Positions 7,734 through 16,990 of a stretch of 41,199 bases of DNA are shown here, piece by piece. How positions within the stretch are numbered: the stretch's first letter is position 1; each line of letters opens with the position of its first letter. Source of the stretch: CAYMUR01 sp964393615 (GTDB lineage Bacteria > Planctomycetota > Planctomycetia > Pirellulales > Pirellulaceae); NCBI GenBank assembly GCA_964393615.1, contig CAYMUR010000042.1, forward strand, positions 1-41,199, written 5' to 3'. A program made the position numbers and the translations under genes. The notes under the pieces were generated by a model that was not told the DNA's origin, made no database searches, and saw only the letters and a list, made by a program, of their open reading frames with translations.

Positions 7734-9284
7734 TTAGCGAAGTGCTTTGCGACTGACCAGAACAAGTCCCCGCAATTGGTCATTGCGTGGTGGTGAGGTC
7801 AATAGACTGACCAATAGACCGACCACAACGGAAGGCACGGTGGTGATCAGGCCATCCCACCAAGTGTTCTTGCTAAGTCCAGCCAGCATGCTTAAGCGGT
7901 CCAGGGATCCGGGCTCGAGTTGTGGGAGTAGGATGCGTATCAGGGAAAATATAAGTAGACCCGTAGCAAGTCCTAATACTGCCCCGATTGTGTTTACTCG
8001 TGGCAACAGCATCCCCATTATAAAGACTGCCAGTAAGAGCCCGAGCGTGGCGCCTGCGATGGAGAGAAGGATATCGAAGACTGGTGAATTAATCAGGGAG
8101 AGCAGGCAAGCGATTACGGTGACACAAATTCCGAATAAGATGGTGAGCAGACGGTTCGTAGAGATGCCAACGTCTCGACCGTCGAGCCAGTCAGTCACCA
8201 GTGATGCAGCCATGCTGTTGATTCCGCTGTCCAGACTGCTCATGGCTGCTGCAAACAGGCCTGCTAGAATAAGTCCGGTCATTCCATAACCACTGGCAAA
8301 AGTAATCACAAAATGCGGAAGTAATTGATCTCTGGTCTTCCCGTCGGACAATTGCTCATAGATTTCCACGTGCGATTGCTGGTAATAGACGTAGAGCGCT
8401 GTTCCCACTACGAAAAAGAGAGTGCAGGAGACAGTCGCAAAAATTCCCTTGATCATTAAGGCTTGGCGAGCGGCCCTGACGGAGTTGACTGTCACGTATC
8501 GCTGAAAGGTACCATAGGACGCTAAATGACCACCCATGTAGACAAAAAATCCGTACGCGCACGCGGAAAAAATGTTTCGCTCGGCAAAGCCACCATCGGT
8601 CCGGAACATTTCAAATTTATTGGCCTGCGATCCGACCGCCACGAACGTGTCCCACCCACCGTCAATCTTGTCCAGCAGTAGCCAGAATAGAAATACCATG
8701 CCGCCAAAGAGCGCAAAAGCCTGGATGGTGTCCGTCCAGATTACCGCCTTGACACCTCCGATGGCGGTGTACAAGGTGGCCAGCATGCCTGTGACCGTGA
8801 TGATGAGGACGGTCTGTACGATGGATTCGGTATCTAATACCACGTTGAGAATTCGTGAAACGGCCAGCAGCATTGTGCCCATCCAACCCGCTGAGTAGAG
8901 CATGAAAATAACACTGGCGATCAAACGCACGGGGCGCGCGAACCGTCGTTCGAGGTATTCGTACAAGCTGGTATATCCTAATCCCCTGTAGAAGGGGATC
9001 ACCCAGATACAAGTGATCGGAATTATAACAAACGGGATAAGTAAAATTGCCAATAACTGGTGATAGTCGCCGAAAGCTCCTTCCGCAGGCAGGCCGACGA
9101 ACGAGTTGGAACTGAAGGTCGTGGCAAACAGCGATAGCCCGACGGGTACCCAATGCATGTTTCGGCCACCAAGAAAGAAGTCGTCGTTGTTTTTCTGTTT
9201 GTTGGAAAAGTACAACCCCAGGCCTACCACGAGGCACAGGTAGCTACCACAGATGGTCCAATCGATTGGTGAAATTTGTTCCAC
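7734..9284 (-). CDS. Sodium:solute symporter (SSS family)
   Basis: About 516 aa from a GTG at 9284, which has AAGGA seven bases upstream. A longer frame reaches 9338 but adds only polar residues and has no site. It has about 13 membrane helices. Family features include an N-terminal FLGGRNMHWVPVGLSLFAT with SSNSFVGLPAEGAFGD, GYTSLYEYLERRF, TAIGGVKAVIWTDTIQAF and LILAGLFAAAMSSLDSGINS. The last is the SSS signature, including the serine/threonine-rich sodium-site helix. It couples sodium entry to uptake of a sugar, sialic acid or other small solute. The substrate cannot be read from sequence, but the sialidase and uronate genes elsewhere in the window make sugar-acid uptake plausible. It has no operon partner. 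Confidence 0.93.
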   Translation of the reverse strand: MEQISPIDWTICGSYLCLVVGLGLYFSNKQKNNDDFFLGGRNMHWVPVGLSLFATTFSSNSFVGLPAEGAFGDYHQLLAILLIPFVIIPITCIWVIPFYRGLGYTSLYEYLERRFARPVRLIASVIFMLYSAGWMGTMLLAVSRILNVVLDTESIVQTVLIITVTGMLATLYTAIGGVKAVIWTDTIQAFALFGGMVFLFWLLLDKIDGGWDTFVAVGSQANKFEMFRTDGGFAERNIFSACAYGFFVYMGGHLASYGTFQRYVTVNSVRAARQALMIKGIFATVSCTLFFVVGTALYVYYQQSHVEIYEQLSDGKTRDQLLPHFVITFASGYGMTGLILAGLFAAAMSSLDSGINSMAASLVTDWLDGRDVGISTNRLLTILFGICVTVIACLLSLINSPVFDILLSIAGATLGLLLAVFIMGMLLPRVNTIGAVLGLATGLLIFSLIRILLPQLEPGSLDRLSMLAGLSKNTWWDGLITTVPSVVVGLLVSLLTSPPRNDQLRGLVLVSRKALR

Positions 9285-10171
9285 GATCGCATCCTTATGA
9301 TTCTTTTGTCTGCAGTTTGCCGGTTCTGCGCATGACAACGCTCACTGATTGTGTCGGGAGAGAGACACGGTTCGTATGGCTTTGTCTTGCTGGGGATTCA
9401 ATCACATGGTCGTACGGCATTGCTGATAGAGTACGTGTGGGGATTGGTGAGTACGAGACTTGCGATGTTCCGGAGTTTATCTGTGGAGTTTGAGATCGTC
9501 TAGGTGGAGCGAAGGATACAGCAAGAATGCCTGAAACGAAATAACCTACCAGGGTCGGTTTGGGAACTAGTCTAACAAAGGTGGTTACTTTCTGTTTTAG
9601 AAAGTAAAAAGATCGGCTTGGTGGTTTTCTCAGAAAGGACCGACAGTGCTGGACGCTGTTCTGGTGAACCAGTGGCTTGATGCTAGTGCTGGTCATCTGG
9701 CGTACTGGAAGCACAAGTCGCTGAATCGTCTCCACTTCTGAAGAGGGGATCGGCCAACATGGTGGACATTCGTGACGAGCTGGTTTTTATTTAGCAGAGG
9801 ATCCTATTTCTTTTCCGTGTCTCCATTCAGCGTTGCTTGTTTTGGTAAGGTTGTGCCTTACTGCTACGAGAATGATCTTGCAGTTCTTAGGGGGGAGTGA
9901 GGAATGGTGTCGAAAAATGTCCAAATCATAAATCGCCCGACTTCTGTTTTGTTGTGAAGGGGCTTGGTGTTGTTTGGCAGGCGACTATTCCGCTTGGAAA
10001 AATGGTTCTTGCAGCGGTCGATAGATTTGTAAAGTATTGTCGTCATCGAGACAGCGAAGATCGTTTGCGCAAGGGAACGTGGGCTCCGTACCGTTCTTGT
10101 GAGTCAAATTTTAACGAACTCGTATTGCCAATGGAGTGGCCAGTTCACTACCTCTGTCCAGCGTGGTACGA
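9285..10171. other. Intergenic spacer, no gene seen
   Basis: Nearly 0.9 kb between two minus-strand transporter genes. Open frames here are short and featureless. A 9-bp perfect inverted repeat, TTACTTTCT (9585-9593) and AGAAAGTAA (9599-9607) with a 5-base loop, could form a hairpin. Its stem is AT-rich and it has no clear role. Confidence 0.55.
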
Positions 10172-11458
10172 TCAGGATTGCATTGTCTTTTGCGGCCTTA
10201 TGGTCTTGCCGAGGTCAGTGGTTGCGACGATCACGCCAAAGGCGATGAAGCCGCAGGCTGCGATACTTAGGGGTATCCGATAATCACCGGTTGCGTCAAC
10301 CAGTCTCCCTGTACCCTTTAATAAGACGAAAATGGCAAGACTGCTGACAAGATGACCGATGGCGAGGATCGTTCCGAAGTGTTTCATCGATCGTGAGGAT
10401 ATCTCACTGACAAGTACCGGGAATTCTGCGGCAAAAGCCAGGCTGGCCAGTGTGTAGATCAGAGGAACGAAGTTAGCATGACCTTGCCACAACATCGCCA
10501 TGATTAGTAACCCACCGATCGGGCCGGCCAGGATGAGAATCTTACGTTGTGCAACTCCCTCCGGCAGCAGGGAGAGCAGAGAGCGGGTGGTGACATATGC
10601 GATCGCATGCCCTGAAAGAGCCCATGCCCCCAATCGGGTTTCACCGAATTGGTGATCCATAAACATTGGAAGATACTGATAAATGGTGCTGTCCGCCACA
10701 ACATGGAGTGCCATGAGCAGGATGATGACTATTGAGCGCGAGGCCCCCCTATCAGAGCGCCAGTGATCGACTTCTAAAAGCCATCGAAACAGTGCACGAA
10801 CGTGAAAAGTCTCCTGTTTTGGATGTTGGATTTGCAAAAACGGCTGGCTTCTGAGACTCAATAGAACTCCGCCGACGACGATGATGCAGCCAACAGCCAG
10901 GAATGGCCTAAAAAACACCTGGGGAAAAACGAGATCGTCGCCTTCTGCGGACCATTGCAACAACTGGTTGGCCCACAGTGGAATTGCAATGCCCATGGTG
11001 GAGTAAACAACGAGCTGGACTGAGAGCATGCGCCGTTTGAGCATCGGATAAAGCGTGATCAAGAATGCGGGTACCGCAACTTTGGAAAGAGCTGCGAAAA
11101 ATCCGTGGGCAGGAATGCTGCATCTCAGCGAAGTCAGGTTGGCACCCAGGCCAATGGCGACAAAGCATGTCCCGATTCCGATAATGGAGCACTCTGCCGT
11201 CCTGCGCACGCCAAAACGAGCGATCAAAAACCCAGCCGAAAGCAGCGCCGGTATTTGCAGGAGACTACTCATTCCAATCAGTGTCCCGTATTGCTCCGTC
11301 GAGAGGGAGAAATAGTTACAAATCCGGGTCGCAAAGACAGGGATCACTCCGTTATAGGCAGTCAGCATGGTGAGGATGAGCACGGCGCCAGCCAACGTTT
11401 GTTGACGGTGTGTCGTTGATGTTTTTGGGTCCCAGTCAGGTTCTGAGATGTTGCTCAT
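10172..11458 (-). CDS. Major facilitator superfamily (MFS) transporter
   Basis: About 428 aa from ATG at 11458. A TTG five codons upstream is also open, but neither has a strong ribosome binding site. There are twelve predicted helices in two halves. The cytoplasmic loop 2-3 carries the MFS pattern GFLIARFGVRRTAE. The first helix is AGAVLILTMLTAYNGVIPVF, and the central loop around residues 215-245 is polar (HPKQETFHVRALFRWLLEVD). It is likely a proton-driven carrier in the inner membrane. The substrate is unknown. The RidA-family gene lies upstream on the same strand with a ~400-bp spacer, so they are probably separate transcripts. Confidence 0.88.
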   Translation of the reverse strand: MSNISEPDWDPKTSTTHRQQTLAGAVLILTMLTAYNGVIPVFATRICNYFSLSTEQYGTLIGMSSLLQIPALLSAGFLIARFGVRRTAECSIIGIGTCFVAIGLGANLTSLRCSIPAHGFFAALSKVAVPAFLITLYPMLKRRMLSVQLVVYSTMGIAIPLWANQLLQWSAEGDDLVFPQVFFRPFLAVGCIIVVGGVLLSLRSQPFLQIQHPKQETFHVRALFRWLLEVDHWRSDRGASRSIVIILLMALHVVADSTIYQYLPMFMDHQFGETRLGAWALSGHAIAYVTTRSLLSLLPEGVAQRKILILAGPIGGLLIMAMLWQGHANFVPLIYTLASLAFAAEFPVLVSEISSRSMKHFGTILAIGHLVSSLAIFVLLKGTGRLVDATGDYRIPLSIAACGFIAFGVIVATTDLGKTIRPQKTMQS

Positions 11459-11858
11459 GACAGCGTGTTCCAATGGTTAGTGAGTCGTGAAATGGCGGGA
11501 ATGGTTTTTGTTTTCGCGAGACGAAATGCTCAGAATAGGCCATGATTTCATGGAATTAATAGGTAGTGAGGTGTTGAGGGACTTAATGTTCGGTGATTGT
11601 GTAGCTGTTTTGAAATTGCAAAATGGATTTAAGTTCATGCAATATCGCTAGGAGTTTGACGTTCCATCGATTTCAGTACGGCTAGCGCAACGGCAAGCGA
11701 TTGTCTGATATTTTGGGCGTCGACGATTCAGCAGCGAATTGGTTTTGCAGTTCACTTCGAACGTTCGAGGCACAGCAGTAAAACAACAGTTGCCAGGATA
11801 TCATTGACTCCACGTGTTGCGTGAGAACGGGTAAGAGAGTTGGTGACGTGACGGCCAG
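11459..11858. other. Intergenic spacer, possible short coding relic
   Basis: No full gene. On the minus strand, 11635-11727 reads IVDAQNIRQSLAVALAVLK then SMERQTPSDIA and a stop. It is protein-like and a little like the C-terminal helix of sugar dehydrogenases of the Gfo/Idh/MocA family, but too short to assign. Confidence 0.45.
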
Positions 11859-12260
11859 TTATTGAATCACCGCCATGGCATCGATTTCAAGGTGTATGTT
11901 GTCGAGGGGGAAAGTCGCTCCAACGATAGTATTGGTCGGATAGTCTTCTTCAAAAAAATCATGAAAAATATTAACCTGCTCGCCTTCGAAAGGAAACCAA
12001 TCACTGAAGTCTTTGACAAATGTCGTCAGCTTGACGATGTCTGCTGGTTCACCACCCTCCGCAGCCACCATTCGGGTAATGCGATTGAGCACAACACGCA
12101 ATTGCTCCATCGGTGTACCGTTCGTGGCTTCGGATCCATTGGCCGTACAGCCGGAAATGAACAGCATATTGCCTGCGCGCACTCCTCGGCTGTAATGGGG
12201 GCCAGAAGGATAAATGTCGGCGAATGCGATTCTTCGTTTCTTTTTTTGTTCGTTGTCCAT
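11859..12260 (-). CDS. RidA/YjgF/UK114 family protein lacking the catalytic arginine
   Basis: 133 aa, the usual size of this trimeric family. Features are YSRGVRAGNMLFISGC near residues 23-38, VVLNRITRMVAAEGGEPADIVKLTTFV, and the C-terminal strand HLEIDAMAVI. In true RidA the segment PxRSxVEV carries the arginine (R105 in E. coli) that binds the carboxylate of enamine/imine intermediates. Here the segment is PTNTIVGATF, with N in place of R. It is therefore one of the other Rid subfamilies, and deamination of 2-aminoacrylate should not be assumed. The ATG at 12260 has only a weak GGAT upstream. It stands alone, 88 bp from an assembly gap on its 5' side. Confidence 0.88.
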   Translation of the reverse strand: MDNEQKKKRRIAFADIYPSGPHYSRGVRAGNMLFISGCTANGSEATNGTPMEQLRVVLNRITRMVAAEGGEPADIVKLTTFVKDFSDWFPFEGEQVNIFHDFFEEDYPTNTIVGATFPLDNIHLEIDAMAVIQ

Positions 12261-13041
12261 TTTAAATATCCATCGAAGGTCAGGTTGTTACCCACGTGCC
12301 CCAAATCATCGGGGGAGTTGCCTGGAGTGTTTGTAGCAACATTCAATNNNNNNNNNNGGGGCTGCTCGTCTCAGCTGTTACTTTTATTGCTGGGTGTCAC
12401 GTAAACAATCTTGTCTGGATTGACCGGTTAACAGCCGGGTACGTATTCCATGAGAAGTCATGAATCTTATCAAAGCACTGGTTATTTGGTCAGCCCCTCA
12501 TGGAGTTCTATCGAGGCACATTCTGGAATTCGCTTTTTATTTTCAAAGTACAGGCCGCATGGTTGGTAGGCTGATGGTGACCGCGAGTCTTTTTTGCCAG
12601 GGATGGAAAAATTACAAGGGGTAATCCCGTACTTGGCGGTTTGTTCGTGAATGAAGAGTGAGCGACGGCAAGCGTGAAACCATTGCTGGCCTTGTTTTTC
12701 GCTCCATCATCAACATCCCCGTCTGAGTAGCCGATACTTCTAGATTGGGGGGATTGGTATGCACTGGAGGACATTTTTCGGTGTTCAGAACGTTCGTCTC
12801 GATCAGGGTATGCTGGAAGACGAAGTCAGCGGAAAAATGCCTCGATACTGTTCCAGCCTATTTACATCACGTGCCCATTGAATCTCCGTAATGAACGGTG
12901 AAGAGTCCGGTCTCATTAGAAAGAATACTCTTGCCGTCGACATATTCCAGCTGATAAAATAGGTGGCTATATGTATGATCAGTACTGCTTGTTTAATGTC
13001 ATCTTAAGTTGAGCTTCGTGTATTGGAGTGGGAACGACTGT
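12261..13041. other. Intergenic spacer containing an assembly gap (12348-12357)
   Basis: Ten Ns at 12348-12357 mark a scaffold join. I see no convincing gene on either side. A minus-strand open frame (12508-12774) lacks a ribosome binding site and recognisable features. The promoter of the DUF1549 operon presumably lies in the right part. Confidence 0.6.
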
Positions 13042-15522
13042 ATGGCCATTTCAGACCAATTGGTGTTGGTTGCGTCGGCAATCAGCCGAGTGTGTGGTTT
13101 GAGTAGGGCATTGCTTTGTACTTGTCTGGTTTGGTTGGCGGTGGAACCTGCGCGGGGTGATGTCTCTCCGCTCTCTTCACTTACCGTGGTCCCCGCAGAG
13201 ATAGCGTTGGATGCAGACCATCCGTTTCACCGGCTTTTGGTAACAGGCCTGACGAAGGATGGACGTGAAATCGATCTCAGCCTTGCGGCGGAGTATGTTT
13301 CGAGTGCTCCTGAATGCGTCGAAGTAGATGCTGCCGGGATTGTGCATGCCGTCAAAGAAGATGGCGAAGTGGAAATTACCATCCGGGTTGCTGGACACAC
13401 CACGTTGGCGCGAGTTGTCTGTCGTTTGGCAGAAGATCGTCAACCGCCCACATTTGAACAGAGCATCCTTCCGTTGATCAATCGTGCCGGTTGTAATGCC
13501 GCCACGTGCCATGCGACACCGGATGGACAACGCGGTTTCAAGCTGTCAGTCTTTTCCTACGATCCCCAGTCCGACTATCAAGAGATTGTACAGGAGGCGC
13601 GTGGACGGCGCGTCTTTCCGGGGCAGCCCGCGGAAAGCTTGATTCTCAGAAAACCGACCATGGCCGTTGAACATGGAGGTGGGTTACGTTTTGACACCAA
13701 CTCCTCATTGTATAAGACACTCCACGATTGGATTCAGGCCGGAATGCCTTATAGTCGCCCGAATCCGCCTACGTTGTCAGGGGTGGATGTGCATCCCATG
13801 GAACGGATTTACAGCCATGGAGCCCAGCAGCAACTTCTTGTACGGGCCCGTTACAGCGACGGCAGTGAACGAGATGTGACTCATTTAGCTCGTTTCGAGT
13901 CACGAAACAAGCGGTTTGTCACGGTGGATGAGCATGGCATGACGACCATTGGCGACCAGATCGGTGAACAAGTTGTGCTTGTACGGTACATGGATGTGGT
14001 GAAATTCTCGCGCATGATCGTACCGACAGGGTACGAATTGTCCGACGAAAAATACGTGGCATTGCCGGAGGCCAATTTGATTGATCGGCACGTCCGTAAC
14101 CGTTGGAAGAAATTGGGTTTGTATCCATCGAATCGTTCGACGGACGGAAACTTTATTCGTCGCGCCACGCTGGATGCGATTGGAAGATTGCCGACACCAC
14201 AGGAAACTCGCGAATTTATTAACGATATTGATTCGGACAAACGAAATAAGCTCATTGACCGTCTGCTGGAAGACGAAAGTTATGCCGATTACTGGGCGCT
14301 GAAGTGGGGCGATCTGATTCGACCCAACCCCAACCGCGAAGGCATCAAGTTCACTTATTTACTTGACCTGTGGATTCGTAAGAGTCTCCGTGAAAATAAG
14401 CCTTATGACAGGTTTGTCAGGGAGCTGGTCACAGCTTCGGGACCACGTAGTGATGGTGCGACGGTGCTTATTCGCGATCGCCCCGATCCGGCGGACATGA
14501 CGACATTGGTCGGTAGGATGTTTTTGGGAGTGCGCATGGAGTGCGCACGTTGTCACCATCATCCTTATGAACAGTGGAGCCAAAAGGATTTCTACAGCTT
14601 TGCTGCATACTTTGGAAAGGTAGGACGGCGGGGCACATTTATTGGACATTTCGGTGAAGGTGAGGTAAAGCACCCGCTAACCAGTGAGGTGCTGCATCCC
14701 AAACCTTTGGATGGGCCTCCAATACAGATCGCTGCACAACAGGATCCGCGCAAGCATTTGGCTGACTGGATGACGAATCCACAGAATCCCTATTTTGCGC
14801 GGGCCATCACCAACCGGATATGGGCCGAGTATTTTGGTCGGGGAATCGTGCATCCGGTCGATGACTTTCGGCCTAGTAACCCACCGACGAATGCGGCATT
14901 GCTAGACGCATTGGCCCAGCATTTTATCGATCATCACTATGACTTGCATGACCTGATGCGGACGATTATGCGCAGTAATGTCTATCAGCTCAGTTCTCAG
15001 TTTAACGAATATAACATTGGTGACACGCAGAACTTTTCTCGCTCCTACCGTCGCCGCCTGTCAGCCGAGGTAATGCTCGATGCTGTCTGCGATGTTACCG
15101 GTACACGGGATGCGTTGCCGGGCGTGGCGACTGGCGGACGGGCGGTGGAAGCCTGGAACAATAAATTGCACTCTGTCTTTCTGGACGCTTTCGGGCGTCC
15201 AGCGGTAAATGTTGACTGTCCCTGTGACCGTGACACGTCGTCGAACATGGTCCAGGCGTTACACATGATGAACTCGACGGAACTACACGCACGGATTAGT
15301 GATGCGAACGGGCTTGCCGCCCGTCTGATTGGTCAACAGGATCTTGCCGTACGAGAAATTCTTCGCGAACTTTATCTGGCGGCATACAGTCGTCCTCCCA
15401 CGGATGAAGAGACGGTCGCTGTGCTACAGATTTTGAAAAACCGTAATGTGGACCGTAAAACGGCTACCGAAGACATTTTATGGACTCTACTGAATTCGGC
15501 AGAATTTGTGTATAATCATTAG
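13042..15522 (+). CDS. DUF1549/DUF1553 (PSD1-type) secreted protein with haem-like motifs
   Basis: About 826 aa from ATG at 13042, preferred over a TTG at 13009 because the signal peptide follows (ALLCTCLVWLAVEPARG then the mature protein). The order is a Big_2-like Ig domain (about residues 45-130), then a c-type-cytochrome-like segment with C151, C156 and H157 in GCNAATCHATPDGQRGF. A second Ig-like segment follows, then DUF1549 (YELSDEKYVALPEANLIDRH, RATLDAIGRLPTPQE, YADYWALKWGDLIR), CARCHHHPYEQW (C501, C504, H505) and DUF1553 (NPYFARAITNRIWAEYFGRG, SSNMVQALHMMNSTELH). The family is expanded in planctomycetes and its function is unproven. CARCH fits covalent haem c, while CNAATCH has non-standard spacing. 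First gene of a three-gene operon. Confidence 0.95.
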   Translation: MAISDQLVLVASAISRVCGLSRALLCTCLVWLAVEPARGDVSPLSSLTVVPAEIALDADHPFHRLLVTGLTKDGREIDLSLAAEYVSSAPECVEVDAAGIVHAVKEDGEVEITIRVAGHTTLARVVCRLAEDRQPPTFEQSILPLINRAGCNAATCHATPDGQRGFKLSVFSYDPQSDYQEIVQEARGRRVFPGQPAESLILRKPTMAVEHGGGLRFDTNSSLYKTLHDWIQAGMPYSRPNPPTLSGVDVHPMERIYSHGAQQQLLVRARYSDGSERDVTHLARFESRNKRFVTVDEHGMTTIGDQIGEQVVLVRYMDVVKFSRMIVPTGYELSDEKYVALPEANLIDRHVRNRWKKLGLYPSNRSTDGNFIRRATLDAIGRLPTPQETREFINDIDSDKRNKLIDRLLEDESYADYWALKWGDLIRPNPNREGIKFTYLLDLWIRKSLRENKPYDRFVRELVTASGPRSDGATVLIRDRPDPADMTTLVGRMFLGVRMECARCHHHPYEQWSQKDFYSFAAYFGKVGRRGTFIGHFGEGEVKHPLTSEVLHPKPLDGPPIQIAAQQDPRKHLADWMTNPQNPYFARAITNRIWAEYFGRGIVHPVDDFRPSNPPTNAALLDALAQHFIDHHYDLHDLMRTIMRSNVYQLSSQFNEYNIGDTQNFSRSYRRRLSAEVMLDAVCDVTGTRDALPGVATGGRAVEAWNNKLHSVFLDAFGRPAVNVDCPCDRDTSSNMVQALHMMNSTELHARISDANGLAARLIGQQDLAVREILRELYLAAYSRPPTDEETVAVLQILKNRNVDRKTATEDILWTLLNSAEFVYNH

Positions 15523-15549
15523 AGAAGCGGAGGCCCGAGGATCTAATCT

Positions 15550-16968
15550 ATGAGCACAAACGAACTGAAATTTAATTGCGAGGGGATCGGACGGCGAAAT
15601 TTTGTCCAGCTTGGTGTGGGCACAGTCCTTGGTTGTGGAATGGTGGATTTGATGCGCCTGCGTAGTGCAGCAGCAACTGCGGCGGGAAAGGTCAGTCCGG
15701 ACGAGGTGCGCTGCTTGCTGCTGTGGTTGGACGGAGGACCAACCCAGCTGGAGACCTTTGATCCCAAGCCCAATGCTCCTCTTGAAATTCGTGGTGAAGG
15801 CATGGCCATCAACACGAGTGTTCCCGGGATTTACTACAGTAATTTTCTGCCCAAACTGGCCCAATTGGCTGACAAGGTAACGATCGTTCGTTCGATCTGT
15901 CATGACGATCCAAATCACGGGGGCGGTACGCATTATCTGCAAACAGGTACCGCTTCGCCATTTCCGACATCTTGTGGTTCACGGATTTCCTTTCATCCTT
16001 CGATCGGGTCGGTTGTGTCTCATTTCCGCTCAGGTAGGTCGGATCTACCTGCGTACATGTCGCTGCCTAACCAGAATCGGTCGAGTGGTTCGAACTTCCT
16101 TGGTCCACGGTGTGCTCCTTTCGTTATTAGTGGTGATCCTAACAAGTCCGACTTTCAAGTGCGGGACATGGTACTACCCCCGGAAGTCAGTGAGGGCCGG
16201 GCTCAAACGCGTCATGCGTTGCGCGGAGTCATTGATCAGATGCGACGTTGTCACGATACACTAGCCGAAGATCCGGCTGTCAGTTTTGATACGCATTACG
16301 AACGAGCGTGCGAAACGCTTTCCTCTCCACAGGCGCAACGGGCATTTGATATCAGCCAGGAACCGGTCAAAGTGCGTGAAATGTATGGCCGTACTTCACT
16401 CGGCCAGCGGCTGCTTCTTTGCCGGCGACTGATTGAGGTGGGTGTTCCCGTCGTGACTTGTAACAGCGCTGGCTGGGGCCACCATGGACAAATTTTTCCC
16501 ACTCTCAAGGGTACGTTGGTACCTGGACAAGGCAATGCTGGCAGTGCCACCGCTTCCGAGTTGGACCAGTCGCTGTCTGCTTTGTTGACCGATCTGGATC
16601 AACGTGGCTTGTTGGAAACGACGCTTGTTCTGGCGTTGGGTGAATTTGGCCGTGGTCCTAAGCTGACGTCTACAGGCCCCAACGGGGGACGTAACCACTG
16701 GCCGCACGCGATGTCAGTCCTCATGGCTGGTGCTGGCGTGCCACGAGGCCATGTCATCGGTGGCACTGACAAGCATGCGGCCCACGCAGATCGAGATGTT
16801 TACTGTCCCGAGGATTTTGCAGCGACTGTTTATGCCAAGATGGGTATCGATCCGGGAAGTGAACTGCACACACCTGACGGCCGCCCAGTACCGATTGTCG
16901 GAGGTGCTAACCGGGCTCGGGCCACGAAAAAAGGACAAGGCGGACAGATCATCCAGGGAGTGTTTTGA
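15550..16968 (+). CDS. DUF1501 family secreted protein (Tat substrate)
   Basis: A 472-aa protein starting 27 bp after the DUF1549/1553 gene, with GAGG nine bases before the ATG. A twin-arginine signal (RRNFVQLGVGTVLGCG, from residue 15) indicates export folded by Tat. The body has LLLWLDGGPTQLETFDPKPN near residue 57, VTIVRSICHDDPNHGGGTHY, RLIEVGVPVVTCNSAGWGHHG, TTLVLALGEFGRGPKL and GGRNHWPHAMSVLMAGAGVPRGHVIG in two adjoining pieces. All are typical of DUF1501, a domain related to the alkaline phosphatase/sulfatase fold. The reaction is unknown. It is nearly always paired with a DUF1549/1553 gene, as here, so the products probably work together outside the cytoplasmic membrane. Confidence 0.95.
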   Translation: MSTNELKFNCEGIGRRNFVQLGVGTVLGCGMVDLMRLRSAAATAAGKVSPDEVRCLLLWLDGGPTQLETFDPKPNAPLEIRGEGMAINTSVPGIYYSNFLPKLAQLADKVTIVRSICHDDPNHGGGTHYLQTGTASPFPTSCGSRISFHPSIGSVVSHFRSGRSDLPAYMSLPNQNRSSGSNFLGPRCAPFVISGDPNKSDFQVRDMVLPPEVSEGRAQTRHALRGVIDQMRRCHDTLAEDPAVSFDTHYERACETLSSPQAQRAFDISQEPVKVREMYGRTSLGQRLLLCRRLIEVGVPVVTCNSAGWGHHGQIFPTLKGTLVPGQGNAGSATASELDQSLSALLTDLDQRGLLETTLVLALGEFGRGPKLTSTGPNGGRNHWPHAMSVLMAGAGVPRGHVIGGTDKHAAHADRDVYCPEDFAATVYAKMGIDPGSELHTPDGRPVPIVGGANRARATKKGQGGQIIQGVF

Positions 16969-16990
16969 ACATCGAAATGACTCACAGCGT

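Noticed and set aside
9585..9607. 9-bp AT-rich hairpin as a terminator
   Set aside because: The stem is AT-rich, there is no following T run on a coding strand, and it is far from any gene end.
11635..11727. Minus-strand peptide resembling a Gfo/Idh/MocA C-terminal helix
   Set aside because: Only about 30 residues between stops. Too short to separate a relic from chance.
12508..12774. 88-aa minus-strand open frame
   Set aside because: Low-complexity composition, no ribosome binding site and no recognisable domain.
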